In this document: positions 1 through 8,376 of the stretch, in pieces
Numbering within the stretch: the stretch's first letter is position 1
Layout: the number at the start of each line of letters is the position of its first letter
NCBI GenBank assembly: GCA_002321395.1
Contig: DCMK01000068.1
Coordinates: 1-52,534 of the forward strand
From: Caryophanales bacterium UBA1624
GTDB taxonomy: Bacteria; Bacillota_I; Bacilli_A; RFN20; CAG-826
Direction of reading: 5' to 3'
Length of the DNA: 52,534 nucleotides
The notes under the pieces: generated by a model
Told to the model about the DNA's origin: nothing
Seen by the model: the letters and a program-made list of their open reading frames with translations, nothing else
Database searches by the model: none
Position numbers and translations under genes: made by a program

Positions 1-624
1 ATGGCCTGCATGGAGGAGTGCATCAAGTGGTGCATCCGTTGGGTGATGGAGAAATGCCCCGACGAAATGGCTTTCTTCGACAAGATGATCGCCCCGGGGC
101 TTTTGGAGAAGCTCAACCGCGTTTTGAAGACCCCCTTCACCAAAATGGAATACACCGAAGGGATCGAAATCCTCAAAAAAGCCGTCGCCGATGGGCATAA
201 GTTTGAGGATCCTGACATCTATTGGGGCAAGGACCTTGGGTCGGAGCATGAACGTTATCTGACCGAAGAGGTCGTCAAAGGCCCCTTGTTCCTCATCAAC
301 TATCCCAAGGAAATCAAAGCCTTCTACATGAGGGAAAACGACGATGGGAAGACCGTCGCCGCCTGCGATTGCTTGGTCCCCGGGGAAGGGGAGATCATCG
401 GTGGGTCCCAGCGTGAGGAACGTTACGACATCCTCAAGGCCAAGATGGATAAGATCGGCAACACCAAGGGGCTGGAATGGTATCTGAACCTGCGCAAATA
501 CGGCGGATGCATCCATTCCGGATTCGGGGTCGGATTCGACCGTTTGCTCATGTATCTGACCGGCGTGGCCAACATCCGCGACACGGAGCCCTATCCCCGG
601 ACTTCCTCCGCTTTGAAGTATTGA
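1..624 (+). CDS. asnS: Asparaginyl-tRNA synthetase, C-terminal part (5' end outside window)
   Basis: This is the class II aminoacyl-tRNA synthetase that charges tRNA-Asn with asparagine in the cytoplasm. The 207 visible residues are the C-terminal half of the catalytic domain. They include the KAFYMR segment, the stretch GEGEIIGGSQRE, and class II motif 3 with its ATP-binding arginine (GVGFDRLLMYLTG) followed by the family ending NIRDTEPYPRT. Full AsnRS is about 460 residues, so the methionine at base 1 is internal and the gene is truncated by the window edge, not broken. It ends in TGA nine bases before a small membrane protein gene. AspRS shares the fold, but the motif 3 context and C-terminal ending fit AsnRS. 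With AsnRS present, the gatCAB genes downstream are more likely needed for Gln-tRNA(Gln). Confidence 0.95.
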   Translation: MACMEECIKWCIRWVMEKCPDEMAFFDKMIAPGLLEKLNRVLKTPFTKMEYTEGIEILKKAVADGHKFEDPDIYWGKDLGSEHERYLTEEVVKGPLFLINYPKEIKAFYMRENDDGKTVAACDCLVPGEGEIIGGSQREERYDILKAKMDKIGNTKGLEWYLNLRKYGGCIHSGFGVGFDRLLMYLTGVANIRDTEPYPRTSSALKY

Positions 625-633
625 TCAATCTTT

Positions 634-864
634 ATGGAACAGAACGCGCCCCAAAACCCAAACCAGAACATTCCCTTTCCCGGAGTCCCGGGGGCCAATC
701 CCGCCCCTTCTTCCCCGGAGAATAGCTTCGTCACCACGGACATCCCGGATCCGGAGAAGCTGCGGAAAGCCACCGCGTGCATGCGCGCCTTTTACGTCGC
801 TCTCTCTCTTTGCCTCGTCTTGGTTGGCTTGCTCGCTTGGGAAATCGTCGATTTGGTGATATGA
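634..864 (+). CDS. Small proline-rich single-pass membrane protein, unknown function
   Basis: I do not recognise this 76-residue protein. The first 45 residues are rich in Asn, Pro and Gln and lack charge clusters, followed by one strongly hydrophobic segment (about residues 50-75, FYVALSLCLVLVGLLAWEIV) running almost to the C terminus. It would therefore be a tail-anchored protein with its N terminus in the cytoplasm. Its TGA stop overlaps the ATG of the next gene (ATGA at 861-864), and it starts nine bases after asnS, which supports a real, translationally coupled gene. No Shine-Dalgarno sequence precedes its ATG. Confidence 0.6.
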   Translation: MEQNAPQNPNQNIPFPGVPGANPAPSSPENSFVTTDIPDPEKLRKATACMRAFYVALSLCLVLVGLLAWEIVDLVI

Positions 865-1385
865 AAAACCGCAAGCAGACCCAGGTCATCCAGTGGAAGG
901 AGAACAAAGTCCCCGCTTCCATCAAGCTGGGCCGGGTTTTGCTGCGCATCGGGGCCGTTTTGTTTTTGCTGGGCTCCGTTTTGTCCATGGCGTATTGGAT
1001 CCTATGCTTCATCGGGCATTGGGTCGATTTCGGTCCGGACTGGAGCGACGCTTTCCTTTCTTTGGCCTTTTGGGATCAGCCCGCGGATGTGGTGGGCATC
1101 GTAAGCGACGCTTTCCTTCCGGTGGTGTACGTAGCGATGTTCCTTTCCGGCATTGGGGCTTTTTCGTATTTGAAAGACGAAGGCCCTTTCATCAATTGGG
1201 TCGCTTGGGCTGCTTTGATCGGCGTCGGGGTTTTCCTTTTTGAACTCATGAGCGAGCTCCGCGATTTGGTGATGTCCCCTTCCGCGACGAATTGGGGATC
1301 CTTCGTCCTGGGGGTGCTGTTCCTGCAGATCGCCGCTTTGTTTTATTCAACGGGCTGGATGCTCGCGAAGAATTGGCTGGATTAA
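861..1385 (+). CDS. Four-helix membrane protein, unknown function
   Basis: A 174-residue protein with a basic N terminus (MKNRKQTQ) and about four predicted transmembrane segments near residues 26-52, 74-98, 104-126 and 138-165. I do not recognise the family; the layout resembles small DUF2975-type proteins but that is only an impression. The start at 861 was chosen over an upstream ATG at 777 because it forms the ATGA overlap with the preceding small gene and gives the expected positively charged N terminus. Its TAA stop overlaps the stop of the convergent minus-strand gene (TTAA), with no terminator between them. Confidence 0.7.
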   Translation: MKNRKQTQVIQWKENKVPASIKLGRVLLRIGAVLFLLGSVLSMAYWILCFIGHWVDFGPDWSDAFLSLAFWDQPADVVGIVSDAFLPVVYVAMFLSGIGAFSYLKDEGPFINWVAWAALIGVGVFLFELMSELRDLVMSPSATNWGSFVLGVLFLQIAALFYSTGWMLAKNWLD

Positions 1386-2071
1386 TCCTCGCTGGGAGGG
1401 GCGGGCTCCTTCCGGGCATATTGGATGTCCTCTTCGGCTTTGAAGTCCTTGAGGGACTTGGAATAGATCGTTTTGGCGCGCGAGGAAGCCATGGCGAAGC
1501 GGGCGATCCATCCTTGGCAAAGGAAGGCGTAGTAGGCCCAAGAGAAGTAGAAAAGCGCCACCTCGATGTAGGCGGGGAGATGCTCCAAGACGAAGCGCGG
1601 CGATTCCTTCACCGCGGGGAAGCGGGCCAATAGGGTCATCCCAAAGACCCGGACCAACAAGGGCTCTTCGCGATAGGCCTCCGCGGAGGCGTCCCATTCG
1701 AAATGGAAGAAAAGCTCATTGAAGCAGGAGAAGATATTCAATCCCCAGCTGTCCATGGCGAGGCTGGCGAAGACCCAAATGAGCAAAGACAGAACCGACA
1801 AGGCGAAGGGGATCAGGGCTTGCCGGTAGAGGAGGCGGTTGTTCTTTTTGAAGGCGAGTCTTTTGAATTGGCGGGGGCTATCGACGACATGGGTCCTCGC
1901 CACGTCGGACATGATCGTGTCCATCTTCTCGGCTTGGCGGCGCAGGATGGCCCTGATCCCCATCCCCAGCAAGCCGAATAGCAGGAAAAGGATGAGCAAA
2001 AGGACGATCAAAACGACCAAGAGGCGTTTGTCGTTTTCGTTTAAGGCCACGGAGGCGAGGGATTCAATCAT
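1382..2071 (-). CDS. Membrane protein with about four transmembrane helices, unknown function
   Basis: A 229-residue protein starting MIESLASVALNE. The start at 2071 has a strong Shine-Dalgarno sequence (AGGAGGAG, about seven bases upstream), better than the arginine-rich extension in the same frame. One hydrophobic helix lies near residues 18-40 (VVLIVLLLILFLLFGLLGMG), followed by a basic cytoplasmic stretch, a second helix near 85-105, a long segment with aromatic residues, and further hydrophobic segments near 130-180. The C terminus is charged. I do not recognise the family. It overlaps the upstream minus-strand gene by eight bases, so the two are cotranscribed. Confidence 0.7.
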   Translation of the reverse strand: MIESLASVALNENDKRLLVVLIVLLLILFLLFGLLGMGIRAILRRQAEKMDTIMSDVARTHVVDSPRQFKRLAFKKNNRLLYRQALIPFALSVLSLLIWVFASLAMDSWGLNIFSCFNELFFHFEWDASAEAYREEPLLVRVFGMTLLARFPAVKESPRFVLEHLPAYIEVALFYFSWAYYAFLCQGWIARFAMASSRAKTIYSKSLKDFKAEEDIQYARKEPAPPSED

Positions 2072-2537
2072 GGTCTTTCTCCTCCTTGGGTTCCAGCGCC
2101 TCCGCATCGATGGGCGGGATTTGTTCCGGGGTGGGGGAAGAAGGCTGCTGGGGGATGTTCAGGAAAGGGTTCGCCTGCCCCGGAAAAGGAGGCTGCGAAT
2201 CAAGGGGAGGTTTCCCCTGCGGGGGGAGCCCGCCCATCATTTTGGCGGGGTCGGCGTTGTAATAGACCTGCTGAACGTAGATGTTGTTGGGGGTCGGAGG
2301 GGTTTCCTGCTTGGGGGAGGCCCCGGCGATGGCCTCTTGTTTCCGTTTGGTCGCTTCTTCGTCTTCGGGGAAGACGGGGAAGCATTTTTTGCCGGAGAAG
2401 AAGTTGATGGTCATGATGACGAATTCGACCAAGAAGACCAAAACCCCGTATAAGGCGACCAACGCGACGAGCACGAGCAAAAGGGGAAAGCCCAAGGCGT
2501 ATAGGATTCCGATGCCGAATTTCTTCAGGAATTCCAT
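2064..2537 (-). CDS. Two-helix membrane protein with proline-rich cytoplasmic tail, unknown function
   Basis: A 157-residue protein. Residues 8-50 are strongly hydrophobic and likely form two closely spaced helices (a hairpin), followed by a GKKCFPVFPED turn and a tail of about 100 residues rich in Pro, Gln and Asn that ends in acidic and basic residues. A Shine-Dalgarno sequence (AAGGGGAAG) precedes the ATG. Its 3' end overlaps the start of the next minus-strand gene. The proline-rich tail resembles that of the 76-residue protein at 634-864, so the genes in this block may make interacting membrane proteins. That is inference; no family is recognised. Confidence 0.65.
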   Translation of the reverse strand: MEFLKKFGIGILYALGFPLLLVLVALVALYGVLVFLVEFVIMTINFFSGKKCFPVFPEDEEATKRKQEAIAGASPKQETPPTPNNIYVQQVYYNADPAKMMGGLPPQGKPPLDSQPPFPGQANPFLNIPQQPSSPTPEQIPPIDAEALEPKEEKDHD

Positions 2538-2564
2538 TTCTTCCCCTTTCTTGCTTCCTTCATT

Positions 2565-3467
2565 TTAGTGGGTGGATTTCTTCTTTCCTAGAAGAACCTC
2601 TAGGAAACAGGATAAGGACAAGGCGGCGGGGAAGAGGGCGATCATCCCAAACCCTTGGACGATGGAAAGCGAAGGATAGAGGAAGGCGAAGAGGAGGATG
2701 GAGGCAAAAAGAAGCAGAAAAGAAAGGGCGTAGAAGCCCCAATGGGCTTTGGGGGCGAATTCGACGAGGCTGAGGGAAACCCAATAGAGGGAAATGCCCA
2801 GGAAGAAGTAGGCAAGGGGCGGATAAAGAAAAAGGAAAGCGAAGGAAAGAAGGCTGCTTGCTAAACAGAAGCAGGGATGGACCCAAAGGCGCCTGGCTTT
2901 CCAAACCAAGGGAATCCCCAACTTGGGGGAAACGAGGATGAAAACGAAGTGGGCGATCCCCGATGCGCCGAAGGAATAGGCCAATCCCAAAAGCACGATC
3001 GCTGCTTCGCTGGCGGGGTTCCTTTCCTTGTCGAAGAAAGCAAGGAGAACGTCGACCATGTTGACTTGGTAAATCGCTTTGACCAGATACAGCGAGAGGA
3101 TGAAGAAAAGGAATTGGCAGAGCGAAGAGAGGAACAAGGAAAAAGAAGCGGGGGCCTTCGTCCGCACGCCATATCCATAGACGAGTCCCGAGCAAAGGCA
3201 GGGGAGGAGATAGAACAAGGTGTTTTGGAAATCCCATGCCGAGACGGCGATGCTGATTCCGAGGGCGGAAAAAAGATAGAGGGCGTGGTATCGCTTTTGG
3301 CAGAAATAGGCGACGAAGGAGGCGATCAAAGGCGCAGCAGCCATCAAAAAGACCGACGAAAGGGGCAGCAAAGCCCCGACCAAAGACAAGATGGCGTCGA
3401 AGGCGGCTGCCAAGGCGCAGAAGGCGATGTTTTGGGCGGGTGTTTCTTTCCTTGCGAAGAAGGCCAT
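2565..3467 (-). CDS. Polytopic membrane protein (YybS/DUF2232-like or ECF-S-like), function unknown
   Basis: A 300-residue, very hydrophobic protein with seven to eight predicted transmembrane helices. It begins MAFFARKETPAQNIAFCALAAAFDAI, a basic start followed by an alanine-rich first helix. Length and helix pattern resemble YybS/DUF2232 proteins and S components of ECF transporters, but I see no diagnostic motif. The ATG at 3467 lies six bases after a TAAAAT box (3479-3474 on the minus strand) with no Shine-Dalgarno sequence, which suggests a leaderless mRNA. An overlapping frame starting four bases earlier is arginine- and proline-rich and looks like a shadow. The gene ends 27 bases before the next minus-strand gene. 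Confidence 0.7.
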   Translation of the reverse strand: MAFFARKETPAQNIAFCALAAAFDAILSLVGALLPLSSVFLMAAAPLIASFVAYFCQKRYHALYLFSALGISIAVSAWDFQNTLFYLLPCLCSGLVYGYGVRTKAPASFSLFLSSLCQFLFFILSLYLVKAIYQVNMVDVLLAFFDKERNPASEAAIVLLGLAYSFGASGIAHFVFILVSPKLGIPLVWKARRLWVHPCFCLASSLLSFAFLFLYPPLAYFFLGISLYWVSLSLVEFAPKAHWGFYALSFLLLFASILLFAFLYPSLSIVQGFGMIALFPAALSLSCFLEVLLGKKKSTH

Positions 3468-3473
3468 GCATCT

Positions 3474-3479
3474 ATTTTA
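3474..3479 (-). promoter_or_regulatory. -10 box of the minus-strand membrane gene, almost abutting the start codon
   Basis: On the minus strand the sequence GGGTAAAAT sits six bases upstream of the ATG at 3467. Immediately before it is a small inverted repeat, CCCA-AAA-TGGG. With normal spacing transcription would start at or within a base or two of the ATG. I see no good -35 hexamer. Confidence 0.45.
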
Positions 3480-3590
3480 CCCATTTTGGGCGCGGGGAAG
3501 GAATTCGGTGGGGAGAAAGCGGGGATCCTCCTTTAGAGGAAGGCGAAGAGGCTTCTTTGCTTGCTCTCCTTTCCAGGGAAGCCCCTAAGC

Positions 3591-3619
3591 GCCCTCCTCT
3601 TCTCGCGGGGAGGGCTTTT
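3591..3619 (+). terminator. Hairpin followed by T-run in the divergent region before pcrA
   Basis: GCCCTCCTC (3591-3599) can pair with GGGGAGGGC (3607-3615), nine pairs including one T-G wobble, followed by TTTT. It has the shape of an intrinsic terminator on the plus strand, yet no plus-strand gene lies upstream. It may block stray transcription into pcrA, or be a leader structure if an upstream promoter exists. Confidence 0.4.
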
Positions 3620-3678
3620 CCTTGGGAAAGATCCTTTTTCGCCTCCTTCTCTTTATTCATAAAGAGCTTTCCAGAAGG

Positions 3679-3684
3679 TAAAAT
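3679..3684 (+). promoter_or_regulatory. Likely -10 box of pcrA
   Basis: AGGTAAAAT: the hexamer TAAAAT ends nine bases before the pcrA ATG. No Shine-Dalgarno sequence fits into that gap, so a leader of only about 2-3 bases is predicted. No clear -35 is visible. Confidence 0.45.
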
Positions 3685-3693
3685 AGGAAGGCT

Positions 3694-5979
3694 ATGGAAA
3701 CCGATTACTCCTCCCTCCTCAATCCCGCCCAGCTGCAGGCGGTCACCACGAAAGCCCAGCACGTCCGCATCATCGCCGGGGCGGGTTCGGGGAAAACCCG
3801 CGTGCTCACCTATCGGATCGCCTATCTCATCGAGCATGAGCGCATCGATCCCTACAATATCCTCGCGGTCACCTTCACCAACAAAGCCGCCCAGGAAATG
3901 AAGGATAGGGTGGCCAAACTGGTCCCCGAAGAGGCTGCTTTTCTTTCGGTTTTCACCTTCCACAGCTTCTGCTCCCGCTTTTTGCGGAAGGAGGCCGGGG
4001 AAATCGGATATCCCCCCTCCTTCACCATCTTCGATGAGGACGACCAAGAGAAATTGGTCAAGGACATCGCCGCGGAGAAAGGCCTCAAAAAAGGCGATGC
4101 GATCGTGAAGGAAGCCCTCCGCTACATCCGTTCCCAAAAAGGGAAGGGGGTCTATCCCGACGACATCGTCTTGGATAGGGCCCCTTATTCGGTGGAGAAG
4201 GAATGCCTTTCCTTCTATGTGGAATACGAGAGGCGGAAGACGGGGATGCTCAGCTTGGATTTCGACGATCTGATCCTGCAAACCGTGGCTATCTTGAAGC
4301 GCAACCCGATGGTCCGGGAGAAATGGGCCCATCGCTTTTCCCACATCTTGGTCGATGAGTTTCAGGACACCAACGACCAGCAATATGAGCTTTTGAAGTT
4401 GCTGATGACCCCCTCGACCTGCCTTTACGTCGTCGGAGATCCGGACCAGACAATCTACACTTGGCGTGGGGCCAATCAAGAGATCATCCTCTCCTTCCCG
4501 AAGAACTTCCCGGATTATCAAGACATCATCCTCAATCAAAACTACCGTTCCACCCAGAACATCTTGGGCGCGGCCAATGAATTGATCTCCCACAACAAGA
4601 TGAGGGTCCCAAAGGCTTTGTTCACCCAAGCCGGGGATGGGGAAGGCGTCGTCGTCAAGCGCTTCTCGGAAGCTTCGGAAGAGGCCAAATGGGTGGTGGA
4701 GAAGATCCAATCCTTGGCCGGGGATGGGGATTATCGGAACATCGCCGTCCTCTACCGTTCCTCCTACTTGACCCGCCCGTTCGAAAGCGAATTCGCCCAG
4801 CGCGGCGTCCCTTACCGCATCTTCGGGGGGCTGCGCTTCTATCAAAGGAAAGAAGTCAAAGACGTTCTGGCCTATTTCCGTTTGCTGCTCAACCCCCTCG
4901 ACGACGTTTCCTTCGAGCGCATCGTCAACGTCCCCAAGCGCGCGATTGGGGAGGGGACGGTGGAGAAGATTCGCGCCCACGCGCAGGAAAGCGGCGTCTC
5001 CGAATACGCCTATTGCCAGAACATCGCCTCCTATCCCCATGAGGACATCCCTCCCCGGTCCGTCAATCAGCTCAATGGTTTGATCGCGGCGATGGAGAAC
5101 TGCAAGAAGAAGCTCAGCGAGAACCTCGAGGTCTATAGCGCCGTTTTGAAGGAATTCATCACCGACCTCGGATACTATCAATTCATCGCGGAAGACCAAG
5201 GGATCGACGAGGATCGCGCGGGCAACGTCAACGCCCTTTTCGACGACATCAACCACTTCATCTCCGCCAATCCGGATTCCACGTTCGCCGAATATCTGCA
5301 GAACGTATCCCTTTTGACCTCTCAGGACGATATGAATGGGGGCAATTACGTTTCCCTGATGACCATCCACGTGGCCAAGGGATTGGAATTCGACGATGTC
5401 TTCATCATCGGGATGAACCAAGGCTCCTTTCCTTCGATGCGAAGCCAAGAAGAAAGGGGCAACGAAGGCATGGAGGAGGAACGCCGCCTTTGCTACGTGG
5501 CCATGACCCGGGCTCGGAAGAGGCTCTTCATGACCTGCAACTCCGGCTATTCCTACGTCACCGACACGCATGCGATCCCCAGCCAATTCTTCAAAGAGGC
5601 CAAGCTGGAATTCCCCAAGGAATCCCTCTTCCGCTCCGCCTACGCCACCCCCTTCCGCCCCAAGAGGGAGAAGGTCAGCTGGACCAATTCCTCTTCCAGC
5701 CCTTACAGCAAAGTGAATTCGTTCTTCGGGGATGGGGAGGCAATCTCCCCCTTCGAGGAGCCGAAGAAGAAAGAAACGCCCGCCGCGCGCCCAAGCAACG
5801 GCATCTCCGATTGGGCGCTGGGGGACCGGTGCCACCACGATAAGTTCGGGGATGGGACCGTATCCAACACGATGGGCTCCGGCATCATCGTCGTCAAATT
5901 CGACTCAGGGGAAGTGAAGACCCTTTTGGGAACCCACCCCCTGATCCATAGGATTTCCAAAAAAGGAGGGGAAGCATGA
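3694..5979 (+). CDS. pcrA: ATP-dependent 3'-5' DNA helicase PcrA/UvrD
   Basis: Superfamily 1A helicase for nucleotide excision repair, replication-fork clearance and plasmid replication. The 761 residues hold all expected motifs: Walker A GAGSGKT (29-35), motif Ia (VTFTNKAAQEM), DEFQD (Walker B, near 221-225), motif III (GDPDQTIYTWRGA), YRST, motif V (TIHVAKGLEFDDVF) and motif VI (YVAMTRARKRLF). The last 50 residues (GDRCHHDKFGDGTV onward) match the Tudor-like domain that docks PcrA onto RNA polymerase. Length is typical for PcrA. The TGA stop overlaps the ligA start (ATGA), the conserved pcrA-ligA operon of Firmicutes. Confidence 0.97.
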   Translation: METDYSSLLNPAQLQAVTTKAQHVRIIAGAGSGKTRVLTYRIAYLIEHERIDPYNILAVTFTNKAAQEMKDRVAKLVPEEAAFLSVFTFHSFCSRFLRKEAGEIGYPPSFTIFDEDDQEKLVKDIAAEKGLKKGDAIVKEALRYIRSQKGKGVYPDDIVLDRAPYSVEKECLSFYVEYERRKTGMLSLDFDDLILQTVAILKRNPMVREKWAHRFSHILVDEFQDTNDQQYELLKLLMTPSTCLYVVGDPDQTIYTWRGANQEIILSFPKNFPDYQDIILNQNYRSTQNILGAANELISHNKMRVPKALFTQAGDGEGVVVKRFSEASEEAKWVVEKIQSLAGDGDYRNIAVLYRSSYLTRPFESEFAQRGVPYRIFGGLRFYQRKEVKDVLAYFRLLLNPLDDVSFERIVNVPKRAIGEGTVEKIRAHAQESGVSEYAYCQNIASYPHEDIPPRSVNQLNGLIAAMENCKKKLSENLEVYSAVLKEFITDLGYYQFIAEDQGIDEDRAGNVNALFDDINHFISANPDSTFAEYLQNVSLLTSQDDMNGGNYVSLMTIHVAKGLEFDDVFIIGMNQGSFPSMRSQEERGNEGMEEERRLCYVAMTRARKRLFMTCNSGYSYVTDTHAIPSQFFKEAKLEFPKESLFRSAYATPFRPKREKVSWTNSSSSPYSKVNSFFGDGEAISPFEEPKKKETPAARPSNGISDWALGDRCHHDKFGDGTVSNTMGSGIIVVKFDSGEVKTLLGTHPLIHRISKKGGEA

Positions 5980-7988
5980 CCCACGAAGAAGCCAAAGAAA
6001 GGGTTCTTTCTTTAACCAAGCAGCTCGAGCAATGGAACTATGAGTATTACGTGAAGGACAGCCCTTCCGTATCCGATGCCGAATTCGACCGCGCGATGAA
6101 CGAACTGCAGATGCTGGAAGGGGAATTCCCCGATCTGAAGTTCAAGTCCAGCCCCACCCAAAGGGTCGGGGGCCAGGTCGTCTCCGAGTTCAAGAAGATC
6201 CCCCATAAGCGTTTGATGCTGTCTTTGGGCAACGTCTACAACGAAGATGAGGTGCGCGATTTCGACCGCAAAGTCCGGGAAGCCCTCCACAAAGACGTCG
6301 TCGATTACATGGGCGAAGTCAAGATCGATGGGCTTGGGATGAGCTTGGTCTACGACAAAGGCGAGCTTCAATACTGCGTCACCCGTGGGGATGGGGTGAT
6401 GGGGGAGGACGTGACCCAAAACGTCATCACCATCCCTTCGATCCCCCTCCATATTAAGGAAACACGGCCTTTGGAGGTGCGCGGGGAGGTCTTCATGCCC
6501 AAAGCCTCTTTGGCCGCCCTCAACGAAAAAAGGAAGGAAGCGGGCGAGCCTTTGTTCGCCAATGCGCGCAACGCCGCGGCCGGATCGATCCGTCAATTGG
6601 ACTCCTCCGTCGCCGCCAGGAGGGGTTTGGACGCTTTTTGGTATTACTTGGTCAACGCCCGGGAGCTTGGGTATCACATCCATAGCGACTCCTTGGATTA
6701 TTTGGACGAACTCGGCTTCAAAACCAACCACGAGAGGAAGCGCCTCCATGGGGTTGAGGAGCTTTTGGGCTACATCCGCGAATACACGGAGAAACGCTCC
6801 TCTTTGGGATACGATATCGATGGGCTCGTCTTCAAAGTGGACGACATCGACGATTACGACATCCTCGGATACACCGCGAAAACCCCGAAATGGGCCACGG
6901 CCTACAAATTCCCCCCGACGGAGGTCATCACCAAATTGACGGGGATCTTCCTTTCCGTCGGCAGGACGGGGAGGATCACCCCCAATGCGGTTTTGGAGCC
7001 GGTCCGCGTGGCGGGGAGCTTGGTCCAGAGAGCCACCCTCAACAATGAGGATTTCATCCGCGAGAAGGGTTTGATGATCGGCGATTACGTGGTGCTGAGG
7101 AAGGCCGCGGACGTGATCCCGGAAGTGGTGCGCCCGGTCAAAGAAAGAAGGGACGGCAGCGAGATCCCCTTCGTTATGTCCGAGAACTGCCCCGTCTGCG
7201 GGCGCCCTTTGACCAAAGTTCAAGGGCTCCATTATTGCCTCAACCCCAATTGCGCTTCGCGGAAGATCGAAGCCCTCATCCATTTCTCCAGCCGCGACGC
7301 GATGGACATCGAGGGTTTGGGGGACGCGGTGGCGGAAGAGCTTTTCAACGAAGGCTTCCTCAAGGACATCCCCGATTTGTACCGCCTTGTGGACCATGTC
7401 GGCGAAATCAAAGCCCTCGATGGCTGGGGGGAGAAGAGTATGAACTCCCTGATCCTGGCGATCGAGAATTCCAAGAAGAAATCCTTGGAGCGTCTGCTTT
7501 TCGGCCTTGGCATCAAGGAAATCGGGGCCAAAACCGCGAAGACCTTGGCCCGGAAATACCGGAACCTGGAGGATTTCTATTCCCTCACGGAGGAGGATTA
7601 TCTCAAGATCCCCGATATCGGGCCGGTGGTTTCCGCTTCTTTGTTCTCCTATTTCCATAACCCCGCCAACCTGCAGATGCTCGCGCAGCTGAAGCAGGAA
7701 GGCGTCAACTTCTCCTATCTGGGGACGGACGCGATCGACGTGAATTCCTATTTCTACGGGAAGACCGTCGTCTTGACCGGGGCTTTGGAGCATTACACCC
7801 GTTCCGAGCTCACCTCCATCTTGGAAGGGATCGGGGCGAAGGTCTCCGGATCGGTCTCCAAAAAGACCGACGTGGTCATCGCGGGGAGCGATGCCGGGAG
7901 CAAGCTGGCGAAAGCCCAGGAACTGGGCATCAAGATCATGGACGAGGAAGAGGCTTCCAGCCAGTTGTCCACGCTGCGGAATTCTTAA
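5976..7988 (+). CDS. ligA: NAD-dependent DNA ligase LigA
   Basis: Seals nicks between Okazaki fragments and in repair, using NAD+ to adenylate itself. The 670 residues follow the full family layout: N-terminal NMN-binding Ia domain (YYVKDSPSVSDAEFD), adenylation domain with the active-site lysine in VKIDG (K116), OB fold, four-cysteine zinc finger (CPVC ... CLNPNC), helix-hairpin-helix repeats (GLGIKEIGAKTA, IPDIGPVVSASL), and a C-terminal BRCT domain (from about 590, FYGKTVVLTG). Length matches the usual 665-670. It overlaps pcrA by four bases and is followed by a short hairpin and then gatC. Confidence 0.98.
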   Translation: MTHEEAKERVLSLTKQLEQWNYEYYVKDSPSVSDAEFDRAMNELQMLEGEFPDLKFKSSPTQRVGGQVVSEFKKIPHKRLMLSLGNVYNEDEVRDFDRKVREALHKDVVDYMGEVKIDGLGMSLVYDKGELQYCVTRGDGVMGEDVTQNVITIPSIPLHIKETRPLEVRGEVFMPKASLAALNEKRKEAGEPLFANARNAAAGSIRQLDSSVAARRGLDAFWYYLVNARELGYHIHSDSLDYLDELGFKTNHERKRLHGVEELLGYIREYTEKRSSLGYDIDGLVFKVDDIDDYDILGYTAKTPKWATAYKFPPTEVITKLTGIFLSVGRTGRITPNAVLEPVRVAGSLVQRATLNNEDFIREKGLMIGDYVVLRKAADVIPEVVRPVKERRDGSEIPFVMSENCPVCGRPLTKVQGLHYCLNPNCASRKIEALIHFSSRDAMDIEGLGDAVAEELFNEGFLKDIPDLYRLVDHVGEIKALDGWGEKSMNSLILAIENSKKKSLERLLFGLGIKEIGAKTAKTLARKYRNLEDFYSLTEEDYLKIPDIGPVVSASLFSYFHNPANLQMLAQLKQEGVNFSYLGTDAIDVNSYFYGKTVVLTGALEHYTRSELTSILEGIGAKVSGSVSKKTDVVIAGSDAGSKLAKAQELGIKIMDEEEASSQLSTLRNS

Positions 7989-7990
7989 CG

Positions 7991-8010
7991 GAAGGGAGGA
8001 CCCCTTCTTT
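7991..8010 (+). terminator. Weak intrinsic terminator after ligA
   Basis: GAAGGG, loop AGGAC, CCCTTC, then TTTCT. The stem has only six pairs and the T-run is short, so partial read-through into gatCAB is possible. Confidence 0.4.
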
Positions 8011-8035
8011 CTAGCAAAGGGGGGCCTAGTTCGCC

Positions 8036-8041
8036 TATAAT
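8036..8041 (+). promoter_or_regulatory. Likely -10 box for gatCAB
   Basis: CCTATAAT lies 38 bases before the gatC ATG. The 5' leader would be about 30 bases, and a Shine-Dalgarno sequence (GAGGAAA) precedes the ATG. No convincing -35 hexamer is seen 16-18 bases upstream. Confidence 0.4.
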
Positions 8042-8079
8042 ACCGAAGCGATCTAAAGATTGAACTGCGAGGAAACGAC

Positions 8080-8376
8080 ATGAAAGAAATCACGATGGAT
8101 GTGCTCAAGGACGCGGCCCATCGTCTCCTTTTCACGATGAGCGAGGAGGAATACGGGACGCTTCTTGAGGAATTCGGCGTTTTGAAGCGCCAAATGGAGA
8201 AGATCGGGGAGATCCAAGGGCTCGACTCCTATGAGCCGATGACTTTCCCCTTCCCCTGCCAGACCTCTTACCTTCGGGAGGACGTCCCCGAGGAGCCGCT
8301 GACCAACGAAGAAGCTCTTCGGAACGCTTCCTGCAAAGAAGATGGGCAGATCAAGCTGCCGAAGGTGGTGGGATGA
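8080..8376 (+). CDS. gatC: Asp-tRNA(Asn)/Glu-tRNA(Gln) amidotransferase subunit C
   Basis: Small subunit that stabilises GatA-GatB. The 98-residue protein has the GatC pattern: an N-terminal helical region that starts with a short ITMDVLKDAAHRLLF segment, a central helix (LEEFGVLKRQMEKIGEIQGLDSYEPM) and the conserved tail with R-E-D (SYLREDVPEEPL). The Shine-Dalgarno sequence GAGGAAA supports the start. The stop overlaps the gatA start, as is normal for gatCAB. Conservation is weak in this subunit, so context is part of the call. Confidence 0.9.
   Translation: MKEITMDVLKDAAHRLLFTMSEEEYGTLLEEFGVLKRQMEKIGEIQGLDSYEPMTFPFPCQTSYLREDVPEEPLTNEEALRNASCKEDGQIKLPKVVG

Noticed and set aside
2560..3471. 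303-codon frame overlapping the minus-strand membrane gene, starting four bases earlier
   Set aside because: The translation is Arg/Pro/Leu-rich low-complexity sequence, while the frame at 2565-3467 gives a coherent multi-helix membrane protein.
3472..5838. 788-codon open frame antisense to pcrA
   Set aside because: The opposite strand carries a full PcrA with all motifs. The antisense product is Gly/Asp/Val/His-rich with no recognisable domain. Sense-frame codon choice avoids TTA, CTA and TCA, which leaves the antisense frame open.
6012..8135. 707-codon open frame antisense to ligA
   Set aside because: Same cause as above; ligA is complete on the other strand and the antisense product resembles no protein family.
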